This document shows positions 24,921-33,808 of a stretch of DNA of 64,000 nucleotides, in pieces; position 1 is the first letter of the stretch, and each line of letters starts with the position of its first letter. Position numbers and translations under genes: made by a program. The DNA is taken from the NCBI RefSeq assembly GCF_001425235.1, contig NZ_LMEA01000001.1:347855-411854 (forward strand). Reading direction: 5' to 3'. The stretch comes from Devosia sp. Root413D1 (GTDB lineage Bacteria > Pseudomonadota > Alphaproteobacteria > Rhizobiales > Devosiaceae). The notes beneath the pieces are model-generated. The model saw only the letters and a list, made by a program, of their open reading frames with translations, was not told the origin of the DNA and ran no database searches.

Positions 24921-25943
24921 TTGGCACGGGCCACGATCAAGGACATTGCGCTCGCCGCGAACGTCTCGCCGATGACCGTTTCCAACGTCATCAACGGCCG
25001 CCGCGCCAAGGCCTCGGAGGAGACCATCGAGCGCATCATGGGGGCGGTGAAGACGCTGGGCTACCGCCCCAACATGAGCGCCCGCAGCCTCGTCTCCAAC
25101 GCCTCGCGCATGGTTGGGGTGATCATCCCGTTCACCGAAAACCAGAACCAGCTGCTGCTCGACAACCCGTTTTATGCCGAGATGATCTCCGGCATCGAAA
25201 GCGCTCTGCGCGCCAACGGCTATTACATGATGCTGTCGGGAGTGGGTGAGAGCAACGCCCAGCTCGACACCCTCTCGCACTGGAACATGGACGCGCTGAT
25301 CGTGCTCGGCGTCTATCGTGAAGCGCTATACGATCGGCTGCGCGAACTCGCCCTGCCGACGCTGTTGATCGACAGCTATATCGACGACCCCAGCTTCTAC
25401 CGCCTCGGCGTCGACGACGAGGCCGCTGCCTACCGCGCCACCAAGTACCTGATCGGCAAGGGCCACTCGGGGGTGGCGCTGGTGACCGGTGTGATCCGCA
25501 CCGACGGCGTCATCGAGCACCGCGTCGACGGCTACAAGCGGGCATTGGCCGAAGCCGGCATCGGCTTTGATCCGGCCCGCATCCTCTCCGGCTCAGTCAC
25601 CTTCGACTGGGGCGCCGAGGCCGCTGCAGGGCTGGTGGCGCTCCGCGACACCACCGCCGCCTTCTGCACCGCCGACCTGATCGCGGCCGGCCTCCTCGCC
25701 GGCCTGCATCGGCTCGGCAAGCGCATCCCCGAGGACTACTCGGTGATGGGTTTCGATAACCTCTCGATCTCGCGCATGGTCTACCCGGCGCTCACCACCG
25801 TCGATCAATCGATCCTCGGCAAGGGCCAACTCGCCGGCCGGCTGATCAGCGCCATCCTCAACAAGACCGACGCCCCGCGCGACAGTTTTGTCGATGTCGC
25901 CATCGTCGAGCGTGACAGCGTCAGCCAGCGAGGGGCGAGATGA
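24921..25943 (+). CDS. LacI-family transcriptional repressor
   Basis: Regulator of 340 residues. The N-terminal helix-turn-helix and hinge are clear (ATIKDIALAANVSPMTVSNV, then YRPNMSARSLVS), followed by the periplasmic-binding-protein-like sensor domain (MVGVIIPF, ALIVLGVYR, CTADLIAAGLL). TTG 24921 starts translation, preceded by a strong ribosome binding site (AGAGGAGGA). It leads the sugar ABC transporter operon (4-bp overlap with the first permease). The inducer is probably a sugar released or imported by this operon. Confidence 0.93.
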   Translation: MARATIKDIALAANVSPMTVSNVINGRRAKASEETIERIMGAVKTLGYRPNMSARSLVSNASRMVGVIIPFTENQNQLLLDNPFYAEMISGIESALRANGYYMMLSGVGESNAQLDTLSHWNMDALIVLGVYREALYDRLRELALPTLLIDSYIDDPSFYRLGVDDEAAAYRATKYLIGKGHSGVALVTGVIRTDGVIEHRVDGYKRALAEAGIGFDPARILSGSVTFDWGAEAAAGLVALRDTTAAFCTADLIAAGLLAGLHRLGKRIPEDYSVMGFDNLSISRMVYPALTTVDQSILGKGQLAGRLISAILNKTDAPRDSFVDVAIVERDSVSQRGAR

Positions 25944-26824
25944 GCCCTGCCGCCGATCGCTCGAAGTATCTCGCGCTGGCCGTGCTGCTGCTACCCAGCC
26001 TTGCCGGCATGGTGGTGTTCCTGATGGCGCCGGTACTGTCCTCGCTGGTGCTCAGCTTTTCCGAATGGGACCTGATCGGCGAGATCAGCTGGGTCGGCAT
26101 CGACAACTACGTCACCGCGCTCGCCGACCCGGCCGTGCTCGGGGCGCTGCGCAACACCCTCACCTTCATCCTCGGCTACCTGCCCTCGGTGGTGATCATC
26201 GCGCTCGGGCTCGCCTTGCTGCTCAACCGCCGCATCCGTGGCCGCGTCGTCTTCCGCGCCATTTACTTCGTGCCGGTGGTCACCTCCTGGGTTGCCGTGT
26301 CGCTGATCTGGAAGTGGCTGCTCAACCCGCAATACGGGCTGGTCAATTTCGCGCTCGGCGCCGTCGGCATCAAAGGGCCGGGCTGGCTGTTCGACCCGGC
26401 CTGGGCAATGACCGGCGTCATCCTCACCTCGGTGTGGAAGGATATCGGCTTCGTCACGGTGATCTATCTGGCCGGCCTGCAGGATATTCCCGAGCCGCTC
26501 TACGAAGCCGCCGCGCTCGATGGCGCGACGCCCTGGCAGCGGTTCTGGTCGATCACCTTCCCGATGCTGGCGCCGACCACGTTCTTCGTCACCACCATCT
26601 CGCTGATCTCGTCGTTCCAGGTGTTCGACCAGGTCTGGATCATGACCCAGGGCGGCCCGGCCGGCGCCACCTCGGTGATGGTCGAGCTGATCTACAAGAA
26701 CGCCTTCAGCTACTACAAGATGGGCTACGCCTCCGCCATCTCCTGGGTGCTGTTCGCTCTGATCTTCGCGGTGACCATCGCGCAGAACCTGTTGCAGAAG
26801 AAGCTGGATCGGTCCGATGGCTGA
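25940..26824 (+). CDS. Sugar ABC transporter permease (MalF-type)
   Basis: Inner-membrane subunit of 294 residues with six transmembrane segments and the EAA loop (EPLYEAAALDGATPWQRFWSI split over about 190-210), which contacts an ATPase. Start overlaps the lacI stop (ATGA). No ATPase gene (MalK/UgpC type) is in the operon, so a shared ATPase encoded elsewhere is expected. Confidence 0.92.
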   Translation: MSPAADRSKYLALAVLLLPSLAGMVVFLMAPVLSSLVLSFSEWDLIGEISWVGIDNYVTALADPAVLGALRNTLTFILGYLPSVVIIALGLALLLNRRIRGRVVFRAIYFVPVVTSWVAVSLIWKWLLNPQYGLVNFALGAVGIKGPGWLFDPAWAMTGVILTSVWKDIGFVTVIYLAGLQDIPEPLYEAAALDGATPWQRFWSITFPMLAPTTFFVTTISLISSFQVFDQVWIMTQGGPAGATSVMVELIYKNAFSYYKMGYASAISWVLFALIFAVTIAQNLLQKKLDRSDG

Positions 26825-26869
26825 GCCGGCGAACCCCACGGTGACGACTGATCTCACCACACCCACCGG

Positions 26870-26954
26870 GTCATTCCCGCGGAAGCGGGAACCTCTGTTG
26901 GCTGAGCGTGCGGCAGACACCGCAAACGGAGGTTCCCGCTTTCGCGGGAATGAC
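26870..26954. repeat. REP-like inverted-pair element, copy C, at the permease gene junction
   Basis: Arms 26870-26895 and 26929-26954 are complementary in 25 of 26 positions, with inner hairpins of type TCCCGC-GNAA-GCGGGA. It occupies the start region of the second permease gene. The frame from ATG 26817 stays open through it and would encode a peptide with SFPRKREP and SRFRGND, motifs that mark repeat-derived sequence. Confidence 0.88.
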
Positions 26955-26981
26955 TCCGTGCTCGAGAGGAAGCGCCGAGGC

Positions 26982-27794
26982 GTGACCCTCCCCGACCTCG
27001 CCACCTACGCCATCCTCATCGCCGGCGCGGTGGTCATGCTGCTGCCCTTCGCCTGGATGGTCTCTACCTCGCTGAAGACCGCCGGCGCCACCTTCGTCAC
27101 CCCGCCTAACTGGCTGCCCGACCCGGCGACATCAGACAACTACGCAAAAGTGTTCGACAGCGCCCCGGTCGGCCAGTTCCTCTTCAACTCGATCTTCGTC
27201 TCGGTCACCTCGACCGTGCTGATGGTGCTGTTCTGCGCCATGTCGGGCTACGCCTTCGCGCGCATCGAATTCCGCGGCCGCACCGTGCTGTTCTACGCCT
27301 ATCTGGCGACGCTGATGATCCCGCAGCAGGTGACCCTCACCCCGCTCTTCATCATCATGAACTGGCTCGGCTGGACCAATTCCTACCAGGCGCTGATCCT
27401 GCCCTCGAGCTTCGGCGCCTTCGGCACGTTCCTGCTCCGGCAGTTCTTCCTGCGGCTGCCCAAGGAGATCGAGGAAGCCGCTTTCATCGATGGCGCCGGC
27501 TATATCCGGATCTTCTTCACCATCGCCATCCACCTGGCGCGCCCGGCGCTCGCCACCCTCGCGGTGTTCGCCTTCATGGCCAGCTGGAACAGCTTTTTGT
27601 GGCCGCTGATCATCACCACCGACCAATCCATGATGACCCTGCCGCTGGGCCTTAGCGCCCTGCAGGGCCGCTGGACCACTGACTGGAACGTGCTGATGGC
27701 CGGCGCAGTAATCGCCACGCTGCCGATCATCGCCGTCTACGTCTTCGCCCAGCGCTTCATCATCAAGGGCCTGTCCCACACCGGGCTCAAGTAA
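26982..27794 (+). CDS. Sugar ABC transporter permease (MalG-type)
   Basis: Inner-membrane subunit of 270 residues from GTG 26982, with six membrane segments and the EAA loop EIEEAAFIDGAGYIRIFFTI (about 165-185). The ORF is open from ATG 26817 (325 residues), but those first 55 residues are mostly translated REP element. GTG 26982 has a Shine-Dalgarno-like GAGAGGA 11 bp upstream, and the resulting length fits the family. I therefore prefer it, while the longer form cannot be excluded. Partner of the MalF-type permease. Confidence 0.85.
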   Translation: MTLPDLATYAILIAGAVVMLLPFAWMVSTSLKTAGATFVTPPNWLPDPATSDNYAKVFDSAPVGQFLFNSIFVSVTSTVLMVLFCAMSGYAFARIEFRGRTVLFYAYLATLMIPQQVTLTPLFIIMNWLGWTNSYQALILPSSFGAFGTFLLRQFFLRLPKEIEEAAFIDGAGYIRIFFTIAIHLARPALATLAVFAFMASWNSFLWPLIITTDQSMMTLPLGLSALQGRWTTDWNVLMAGAVIATLPIIAVYVFAQRFIIKGLSHTGLK

Positions 27795-27838
27795 CGAACC
27801 CAAAGAAACGACCAAGGTCTCAAGGAGGAGAAAAGACC

Positions 27839-29071
27839 ATGCTGCGTAGAACGTTCACCGGGCTGCTGCTCGCCAGCGCCCTCATCACCCCGGCTCTCGC
27901 CGAGGACGTGACCATCAAATACATGACCTTCTCGGCGGCGCCGAATTATCTGAAGGAACTCGACGCCACCATCGCCGCGTTCGAGGCCGAGCATCCGGGC
28001 ATCAAGGTCACCTATGAGACCGCCGCCTGGGACGCCTATTTCACCAAGCTGCAGACCGTCGTTGCTGCAAAGCAAGCGCCCGACGCCTTCGAACTCAACT
28101 TCGAGAATTTCGTCACCTATGCGGAAAAGGGCGCGCTCGCCGACCTCACCCCGCTGATTGCAGCTGATACCGGCTTTTCGACCTCGGTCTACAACCCGAC
28201 CGCGCTCGCCGCCTTCGCTGAGGATGGCAAGCAATATGGCCTCGTCGAAAGCTTCTCCAACGTCGTCCTGTTCTACAACAAGGACCTGTTCGACGCCGCT
28301 GGCGTTGCCTACCCGACTGCCGACTGGACTTGGACCGAAGAGCTCGCCGCGGCGCAGAAGCTGACCAATGCCGGCGCCGGCGTCTGGGGCGATTTCGCCC
28401 CGATCCAGTTCTGGGAATTCTACAAGACCATCGCCCAGAATGGTGGTTCGATCCTCTCGCCCGACAAGAAGACCGTCACCATCGACTCGCCGCAGAATAT
28501 CGAGACGCTCACCTGGATGATCGACAAGGTGTCGACTTACAAGGTCACCCCGTCCGACGTCGAAATGGCCGGCCAGTCCTCGGAGGATCTGTTCAAGGCC
28601 GGCAAGATCGCCATGCTCCGCACCGGCATCTGGCTGCTCGGCGATTTCACCGAGAATGCCAAGTTCAACTGGGATATCGCGCTCGAGCCGGGCAAGACCA
28701 GCAAGGCGCACCACTTCTTCGCCAATGGCGTCGCGGTTTCGGCCAATAGCGCCCACCCGGCCGAAGCCTACCAGTGGATCAAGTTCCTGACCTCGTCGAA
28801 GGCCGCCGTCGACCTCCGCATCGCCGCCGGCTGGGAACTCCCTGCCGTCTCCGATGCCGCCGCGGTGCAGGGCTATCTCGACCAGCCGGTCCCCGAAAGC
28901 CGCGAAGTGGTGTTTCAGGCGCTCGACACCGCGGTGGTGCCGCCGGTGATCGGCAACTGGAACCAGCTGACCGACGCGGTGGGCAAGGAACTCGAAGCCG
29001 CCAAACTCGGCCAGAAGACGCCGGAGCAGGCGCTGAAGGACGCCAAGGCGGCGATCGAGGGGTTGCTCTAA
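27839..29071 (+). CDS. Extracellular sugar-binding protein of the ABC transporter
   Basis: Periplasmic protein of 410 residues with a Sec signal peptide (LRRTFTGLLLASALITPALA, cleavage near residue 21). The family 1 solute-binding pattern follows: TIAAFEAEHPGIKVTYE, KLQTVVAAKQAPDAFEL, LFYNKDLFDAAGV and the C-terminal AEAYQWIKFLTSSKAA. A strong ribosome binding site (AAGGAGGAG) precedes the start, consistent with the high amounts such proteins need. It is followed by the GH31 enzyme, so an alpha-glucoside or xyloside is a reasonable substrate guess. Confidence 0.93.
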   Translation: MLRRTFTGLLLASALITPALAEDVTIKYMTFSAAPNYLKELDATIAAFEAEHPGIKVTYETAAWDAYFTKLQTVVAAKQAPDAFELNFENFVTYAEKGALADLTPLIAADTGFSTSVYNPTALAAFAEDGKQYGLVESFSNVVLFYNKDLFDAAGVAYPTADWTWTEELAAAQKLTNAGAGVWGDFAPIQFWEFYKTIAQNGGSILSPDKKTVTIDSPQNIETLTWMIDKVSTYKVTPSDVEMAGQSSEDLFKAGKIAMLRTGIWLLGDFTENAKFNWDIALEPGKTSKAHHFFANGVAVSANSAHPAEAYQWIKFLTSSKAAVDLRIAAGWELPAVSDAAAVQGYLDQPVPESREVVFQALDTAVVPPVIGNWNQLTDAVGKELEAAKLGQKTPEQALKDAKAAIEGLL

Positions 29072-29105
29072 GCGCATGGAGTTCCGGGCCACCCCCACCC
29101 TCATT

Positions 29106-29181
29106 CCCTCCCCACAAGGGGGAGGGAGGCGATAGCTGGACGGCCTCGGTTCTTACGTCTCCCTCCCCCTTGTGGGGAGGG
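29106..29181. repeat. Perfect inverted repeat between binding protein and GH31 genes
   Basis: Arms 29106-29127 and 29160-29181 are exact 22-nt reverse complements around a 32-nt loop (arm core CCCTCCCCACAAGGGGGAGG). It differs in sequence from the REP-like family above. It could partly terminate or stabilise the transcript of the binding-protein gene; there is no T run. Confidence 0.85.
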
Positions 29182-29292
29182 ATCAAGGGTGGGGGTGGCC
29201 GCAGACACCGGCACCCGCCCCATCACAGTTTGCCTCCCAAAGGGCAAGGCCGGGAGTCCCCGGGCTCTCGGCCACTCACACCGGAACCAGCC

Positions 29293-32200
29293 ATGACCAC
29301 CGACGCTCGCGAACCCGCCCTTGCCACCCGCCACCCCTGGTTCTTCGCGCTCTATGCCGAGCTGCTGCGTGACCCGGCCCCGGTCGCCCCGCAGATCGCC
29401 GCGCGCCTCACCGACGCCGATCCCACCGATCCGGTCGAAGCCGCGCTCGCCCTCTACCTCGCCGCCCTCACCGGCAACCTGACGCTGCTTCGCTCCGCCA
29501 AGGCCACGGCACTGCGCACCTCCATCACTGCGCGCCTCGAGCGCGAACTCTCGCCCAACCAGAACCATTTCACCGACACCTGGGTCGTGGCGCTGTGGGC
29601 CGCCGCCCTGCGCGAGACCAACCACCTGTCGCGTGACGAGAGCACCACGCGCCTCGTCGGCCGGGTGAAGAACCACGTCTATGCCAACCATGTGCGCCTC
29701 GGCGCGCTGATGTCGTCCTCCGACAAGACAACGCTCGAGTTCGACGTCCTCCTCGCCGCCGTGCCCTTCGGCCTGTTCGACTGCGAGGACCTGGTGCTGG
29801 TCGACGCGGTCCGCGCCCTCACGGCACCCGATCGCCTGGCGAGCGCCACACCGGCCGACCGCCAGCTCCTCGCCTGGTACTATGCCGAGCAGGGCAGCTA
29901 CGCCAAAAGCCGAAAGCTGCTCGCCGCGACGCCGGCGCCCATCGTCGCCCAGCGCCTCAAGACCCTCGGCCAGCTCGAGGCCCGCTTCATCCGCCACGCC
30001 CCGGACGGCAATGGCAACCGCTACGAGCCGCTGCTCGAAGAGCGTTTCCCCAAACTGATCACCGATACCGACGAGGTGATCGTCCGCGCCCAGGCCTCGC
30101 CGCTATCGGCGGACGAGCCGCTCGAGCTCGTTGTCGGCGCAACTGCTATTGCCGGCAGCTTCAAGGGCGATTGCTGGGAGTTCATCCTCCCTCGCACACC
30201 TCAGGGATCGCTGGTCGAATACCGTATCCGCTTCACCGAGCATCCGGAGGTCATCCAGGGACCGTTCGTCTACGAGACGCTTCGGCGCCGGCAGCAGGGC
30301 AGCGCCCCGGTGCGCGTCACCGTCATTGACGGCCGCATCGACATCACCCCAAGTGCCGGCGACACGACGCTCCCGCTGCAACTGGGCGCCGTCGCCCTCA
30401 CCGATATCTCCTGGCTCGAGGCCCGCGACGGCACCATCCGTGAGATTTCCGCCACCCTCACCCACCCGCCCTGCGGCTGGTACGGTTTCGGTGAGCGCTA
30501 CAACGCGCTGAACCAGGCGGGCAACCGCGTCGACCAGTTCGTCTACAACCAGTACAAGGAACAGGGCTTACGGACCTATATGCCGATGCCGGTCGGCTAT
30601 ACCGACGCCGGCTTCGGCCTCCATCTCGCCACCGATTCCTATTCCTGGTTCGACCTCGGCATAGCAGGGGAAACCCGCTTCGGGGTCGAAGCCGCCCACC
30701 TCGCCATCGACCTCCTGACCGGCTCCGTCACCGCGCAGGTCAGCCAGTTCATGGCGCTCACCGGCGACCCCGCACCTGTTCCCGTCTGGGCGCTCGGCCC
30801 CTGGATGTCCTCGAACAACTGGGACAGCGAGGCCGAGGTACGAAAGCAGGTGGCGCTCACCCTCGAGCACGAGATCCCGGCCACGGTCCTCGTCATCGAA
30901 GCCTGGTCGGACGAAGCGACCTTCTACATCTTCAACGACGCCCAATACGCCGAAAAGCCAGGCGCCGAGGCCTTCACCTATGGTGATTTCAGCTTCCCCG
31001 AATGGGGTCGCTGGCCCGACCCCAAAGGCCTCGCCGCGCATCTCCACGATAACGACCTGCGGCTGATCCTGTGGCAAATCCCGATCATCAAGCAGTCCCC
31101 GGCGCTGAAGCACCTGCAGAAGCGCAATGACGAAAGCCATTTCTTCGCCGAAGGGTTTGGCGTGAAACATCCCGACGCCACGCCGCTGCGGTTGCCCGAA
31201 GGCTGGTTCAAGGACAGCCTGCTGATGGATTTCACCAACCCCGCCGGCCGCGATTGGTGGTTCTCGAAGCGCCAGTATCTGATCGACGAGCTCGGCGTCG
31301 ATGGTTTCAAGACCGACGGCGGCGAGATGGTCTGGGGCAAGGACCTCGCCTTCGCCGACGGCCGTACCGGGCTCGAGCACCGCAACGCTTACCCGCGCGA
31401 CTACATCTCGGCCTATTACCGCTTCGCCCAGCAGAATGGCGGGATCTGCTTTTCGCGCGCCGGCTATACGGGAGCGCAGACCTTCCCGGCCCATTGGGCC
31501 GGCGATGAACGCTCGACCTGGGATGCGTTCAAACGCTCGATCCTCGCCGGCCTCTCAGCCGGCATGTCGGGGGTGATCTTCTGGGGCTGGGACCTTGGCG
31601 GCTTCTCCGGCGAAGTGCCGAGCGCCGAGCTTTACGTGCGCTCGGCCGCCATGGCGTGTTTCTCCCCCATCATGCAGTACCACGCCGAGAGCAAGGCCGA
31701 ATTCAACCAGGACCGTACCCCCTGGAACATCGCCGAACGCTCCGGCGACGCGCGGGCGCTCAGCGGCTACCGCTTTTTCGCCAACCTCCGCATGTCGCTG
31801 CTGCCTTATCTCCAGCGCGAGACCGCCTGGTGCGTCGCCGAAAAGCAGCCGCTGCTGCGCGCCATGCTGCTGGATTTCGAGGGCGATCGCCGTGCGGCCG
31901 GGCTGTGGGACCAGTACATGTTTGGCCGCGACCTGCTGGTCGCCCCGATCATTGGGGAGGGCGATACCGCCCGCGAAGTCTACCTGCCCGAGGGCCGCTG
32001 GTGGCACCTGTTCCAGAACCGCTGGTATGACGGCGGGCAAACCCACCAGGTCGCGGCTCCGCTCGAAGAGATCCCGGTCTTCCTCCGTGAAGGCGCCGCC
32101 CTCCCCCTGGCCTTCCAGCACGAAGCCCGCCTCGGCGCCAGGATGCCCTCCGACCTCGATGCCGCCGGGACCTCGGTCCTCCTCGTCGCCGGCCTCGAGC

Positions 32201-32403
32201 ACAGAACCACGCTCCAGCACCACGGCTTCCAAATCGCGGTATCCGATGACGCCGTGCGCGTCATCTCCAAGGGCTCTCGCCCGATCAAGCTGGCCTTCAC
32301 CGACCCGCCGGCCCGGCTCGAACTGAACGGCATCGCCCAGCCCCCGGCGACCCTCGCGTTGTCCGGTGCTGAGCTGACGATGTTCGAGCTGCAGGCAGTT
32401 TGA
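29293..32403 (+). CDS. GH31 alpha-glycosidase with a long N-terminal extension
   Basis: Protein of 1036 residues without a signal peptide, so probably cytoplasmic. The catalytic barrel shows the nucleophile Asp675 in FKTDGGEMVWG and the acid/base Asp738 in HWAGDERSTWD, with FWGWDLGGF after it; these fit the alpha-glucosidase/alpha-xylosidase family. The galactose-mutarotase-like domain precedes the barrel (CGWYGFGERYNALNQ near 395). The first roughly 240 residues are helical and not part of a usual GH31 protein; I do not recognise them. It would cleave the oligosaccharide imported by the preceding transporter. Confidence 0.9.
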   Translation: MTTDAREPALATRHPWFFALYAELLRDPAPVAPQIAARLTDADPTDPVEAALALYLAALTGNLTLLRSAKATALRTSITARLERELSPNQNHFTDTWVVALWAAALRETNHLSRDESTTRLVGRVKNHVYANHVRLGALMSSSDKTTLEFDVLLAAVPFGLFDCEDLVLVDAVRALTAPDRLASATPADRQLLAWYYAEQGSYAKSRKLLAATPAPIVAQRLKTLGQLEARFIRHAPDGNGNRYEPLLEERFPKLITDTDEVIVRAQASPLSADEPLELVVGATAIAGSFKGDCWEFILPRTPQGSLVEYRIRFTEHPEVIQGPFVYETLRRRQQGSAPVRVTVIDGRIDITPSAGDTTLPLQLGAVALTDISWLEARDGTIREISATLTHPPCGWYGFGERYNALNQAGNRVDQFVYNQYKEQGLRTYMPMPVGYTDAGFGLHLATDSYSWFDLGIAGETRFGVEAAHLAIDLLTGSVTAQVSQFMALTGDPAPVPVWALGPWMSSNNWDSEAEVRKQVALTLEHEIPATVLVIEAWSDEATFYIFNDAQYAEKPGAEAFTYGDFSFPEWGRWPDPKGLAAHLHDNDLRLILWQIPIIKQSPALKHLQKRNDESHFFAEGFGVKHPDATPLRLPEGWFKDSLLMDFTNPAGRDWWFSKRQYLIDELGVDGFKTDGGEMVWGKDLAFADGRTGLEHRNAYPRDYISAYYRFAQQNGGICFSRAGYTGAQTFPAHWAGDERSTWDAFKRSILAGLSAGMSGVIFWGWDLGGFSGEVPSAELYVRSAAMACFSPIMQYHAESKAEFNQDRTPWNIAERSGDARALSGYRFFANLRMSLLPYLQRETAWCVAEKQPLLRAMLLDFEGDRRAAGLWDQYMFGRDLLVAPIIGEGDTAREVYLPEGRWWHLFQNRWYDGGQTHQVAAPLEEIPVFLREGAALPLAFQHEARLGARMPSDLDAAGTSVLLVAGLEHRTTLQHHGFQIAVSDDAVRVISKGSRPIKLAFTDPPARLELNGIAQPPATLALSGAELTMFELQAV

Positions 32404-32432
32404 TCGACACAGCAGCCGCAACCTGAGGGTCT

Positions 32433-32444
32433 TATGACGCCATA
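32433..32444. repeat. TATGACGCCATA palindrome, copy 1
   Basis: Core TATGACGCCATA of a repeated palindrome, in the convergent gap between the GH31 and DUF2000 genes. The left arm is less complete here (TTATG instead of CTATG). Confidence 0.6.
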
Positions 32445-32463
32445 GGAGTGCGGCCGGGCCGCG

Positions 32464-32871
32464 TCAGGGGTGCATCCTTGCTCCCTTGGCCACCTTGTCG
32501 ACGATCTTCCGCTCGGCCCGCAGCCCGATGCCGACGACCCTTGCATCCTCCGGTGCGAACCGCGCGAACACTTCGCGGTTGGCCGCATCATGGCCGGTCG
32601 AGAACATTTCCTCGATATAGGCCGAGGTCACGATGCCGCGCTCCAGGGCGCGCCGATGGATGCTTCGCATCGCTTCGGCATCCGCCGCGAGGACGATCAC
32701 CGGCTGCACCGACAGCGAACTGAAGCGGTTGCCGGCGCCATCGATATAGGGCTCGCCGATAATTTCGGGGTGCTGAGCCGTAATTCCGGCGGCAAGAAAT
32801 GCGGTAACATTGAGCGCTTGCCACGGTGCGAGATCCTCGCGCAGAACGATGGCGATCTTGGTGTCGAACAT
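32464..32871 (-). CDS. DUF2000 family protein
   Basis: Protein of 135 residues matching the DUF2000 pattern: KIAIVLREDLAPWQALNV at the N terminus, PVIVLAADAEAMRSIHRRA, and FSTGHDAANREVFARFAPED near the end. The function is unknown; relatives are often found beside AraC regulators, as here. It diverges from the araC-like gene across 28 bp, so that regulator may control it. Confidence 0.82.
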   Translation of the reverse strand: MFDTKIAIVLREDLAPWQALNVTAFLAAGITAQHPEIIGEPYIDGAGNRFSSLSVQPVIVLAADAEAMRSIHRRALERGIVTSAYIEEMFSTGHDAANREVFARFAPEDARVVGIGLRAERKIVDKVAKGARMHP

Positions 32872-32899
32872 GGTGGAAACCCGGAACAGAGGTGCTGAC

Positions 32900-33754
32900 G
32901 TGCCGCCGGTCCTAGGCGCAGAGACCGGTATCGGTCTTGAACGTTTGTGCAGCGCGGCCGCCGACGTCGTGCGCTCCGCGCCCGGCTATCCGGGCATGGA
33001 GCGGATCGAGGCGCGGTTCCTCGGCAATGCCTATGCCCGACACCGGCACGATACCTATGCGCTCGGCGTGACCCTGCGCGGGGTGCAGAGCTTCTGGTAC
33101 CGCGGCGAAGTCCGGGCCTCGCTGCCCGGCCAGGTCATCATCCTCCACCCCGACGAGATCCACGACGGCGGCGCCGGCACCGAACAGGGCCTCACCTACC
33201 GCATGCTCTACCTCGACCCGGCGCTGGTGCAGGCCGGATTGCAGAATGCCGGCCTGCCCTTCGTTGCCGCCCCTGTGGTCGACGACATGGCGCTCCGTTC
33301 GGCGCTGCTCGAAGCTTTTGGCGACATGGACAACACCCTCGAGCCCCTGCTGGCCGACCAGGTGGTGGCCGAGCTCGCCGAAGGCCTCTTGCGTCGTGCC
33401 GACGCGCCGGCGAAGCGAGCATCGCTGCTCGACCTGGTGGCGCTGGCGCGGGTGGCGGAGCTCCTCAACCATGCCGGACTGCAGTCGATCCGCTCCGATG
33501 AGCTCGAAGCGGTCTCCGGCCTCGATCGCTTCACGCTCTCGCGCCAGTTCCGGGCCCGCTTCGGCACCAGTCCGCACCGCTACCTGACCATGCGTCGGGT
33601 CACCGAAGGCCGACGCCTGCTTGCGGCAGGCCAGTCCATAGCCGCTGTCGCCGCCGAGACTGGCTTCGCCGACCAGAGCCACTTCCACCGCCACTTCCTC
33701 AAGGCTTTCGGCATGACCCCCGGCCGCTGGCAGCGCCTGGTCATTGCGGCCTGA
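32900..33754 (+). CDS. AraC-family transcriptional regulator
   Basis: Regulator of 284 residues. The N-terminal cupin-like sensor (RHRHDTYALGVTLRGVQSFWYRG split over about 45-68) has the His typical of AraC-like ligand domains. The C-terminal double helix-turn-helix ends with AAETGFADQSHFHRHFLKAFG. GTG 32900 has AGAGG 7 bp upstream; longer in-frame starts overlap the divergent DUF2000 gene and are less likely. It probably regulates the DUF2000 gene and itself. Confidence 0.88.
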   Translation: MPPVLGAETGIGLERLCSAAADVVRSAPGYPGMERIEARFLGNAYARHRHDTYALGVTLRGVQSFWYRGEVRASLPGQVIILHPDEIHDGGAGTEQGLTYRMLYLDPALVQAGLQNAGLPFVAAPVVDDMALRSALLEAFGDMDNTLEPLLADQVVAELAEGLLRRADAPAKRASLLDLVALARVAELLNHAGLQSIRSDELEAVSGLDRFTLSRQFRARFGTSPHRYLTMRRVTEGRRLLAAGQSIAAVAAETGFADQSHFHRHFLKAFGMTPGRWQRLVIAA

Positions 33755-33779
33755 AGCCGGTTCGGCATGCCGGACGGAC

Positions 33780-33795
33780 GCTATGACGCCATAGC
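33780..33795. repeat. GCTATGACGCCATAGC palindrome, copy 2
   Basis: Perfect 6-bp arms GCTATG / CATAGC around ACGC, in the 54-bp convergent gap between the araC-like and phospholipase-D-like genes. Confidence 0.75.
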
Positions 33796-33808
33796 ATCCG
33801 CCTCACGC

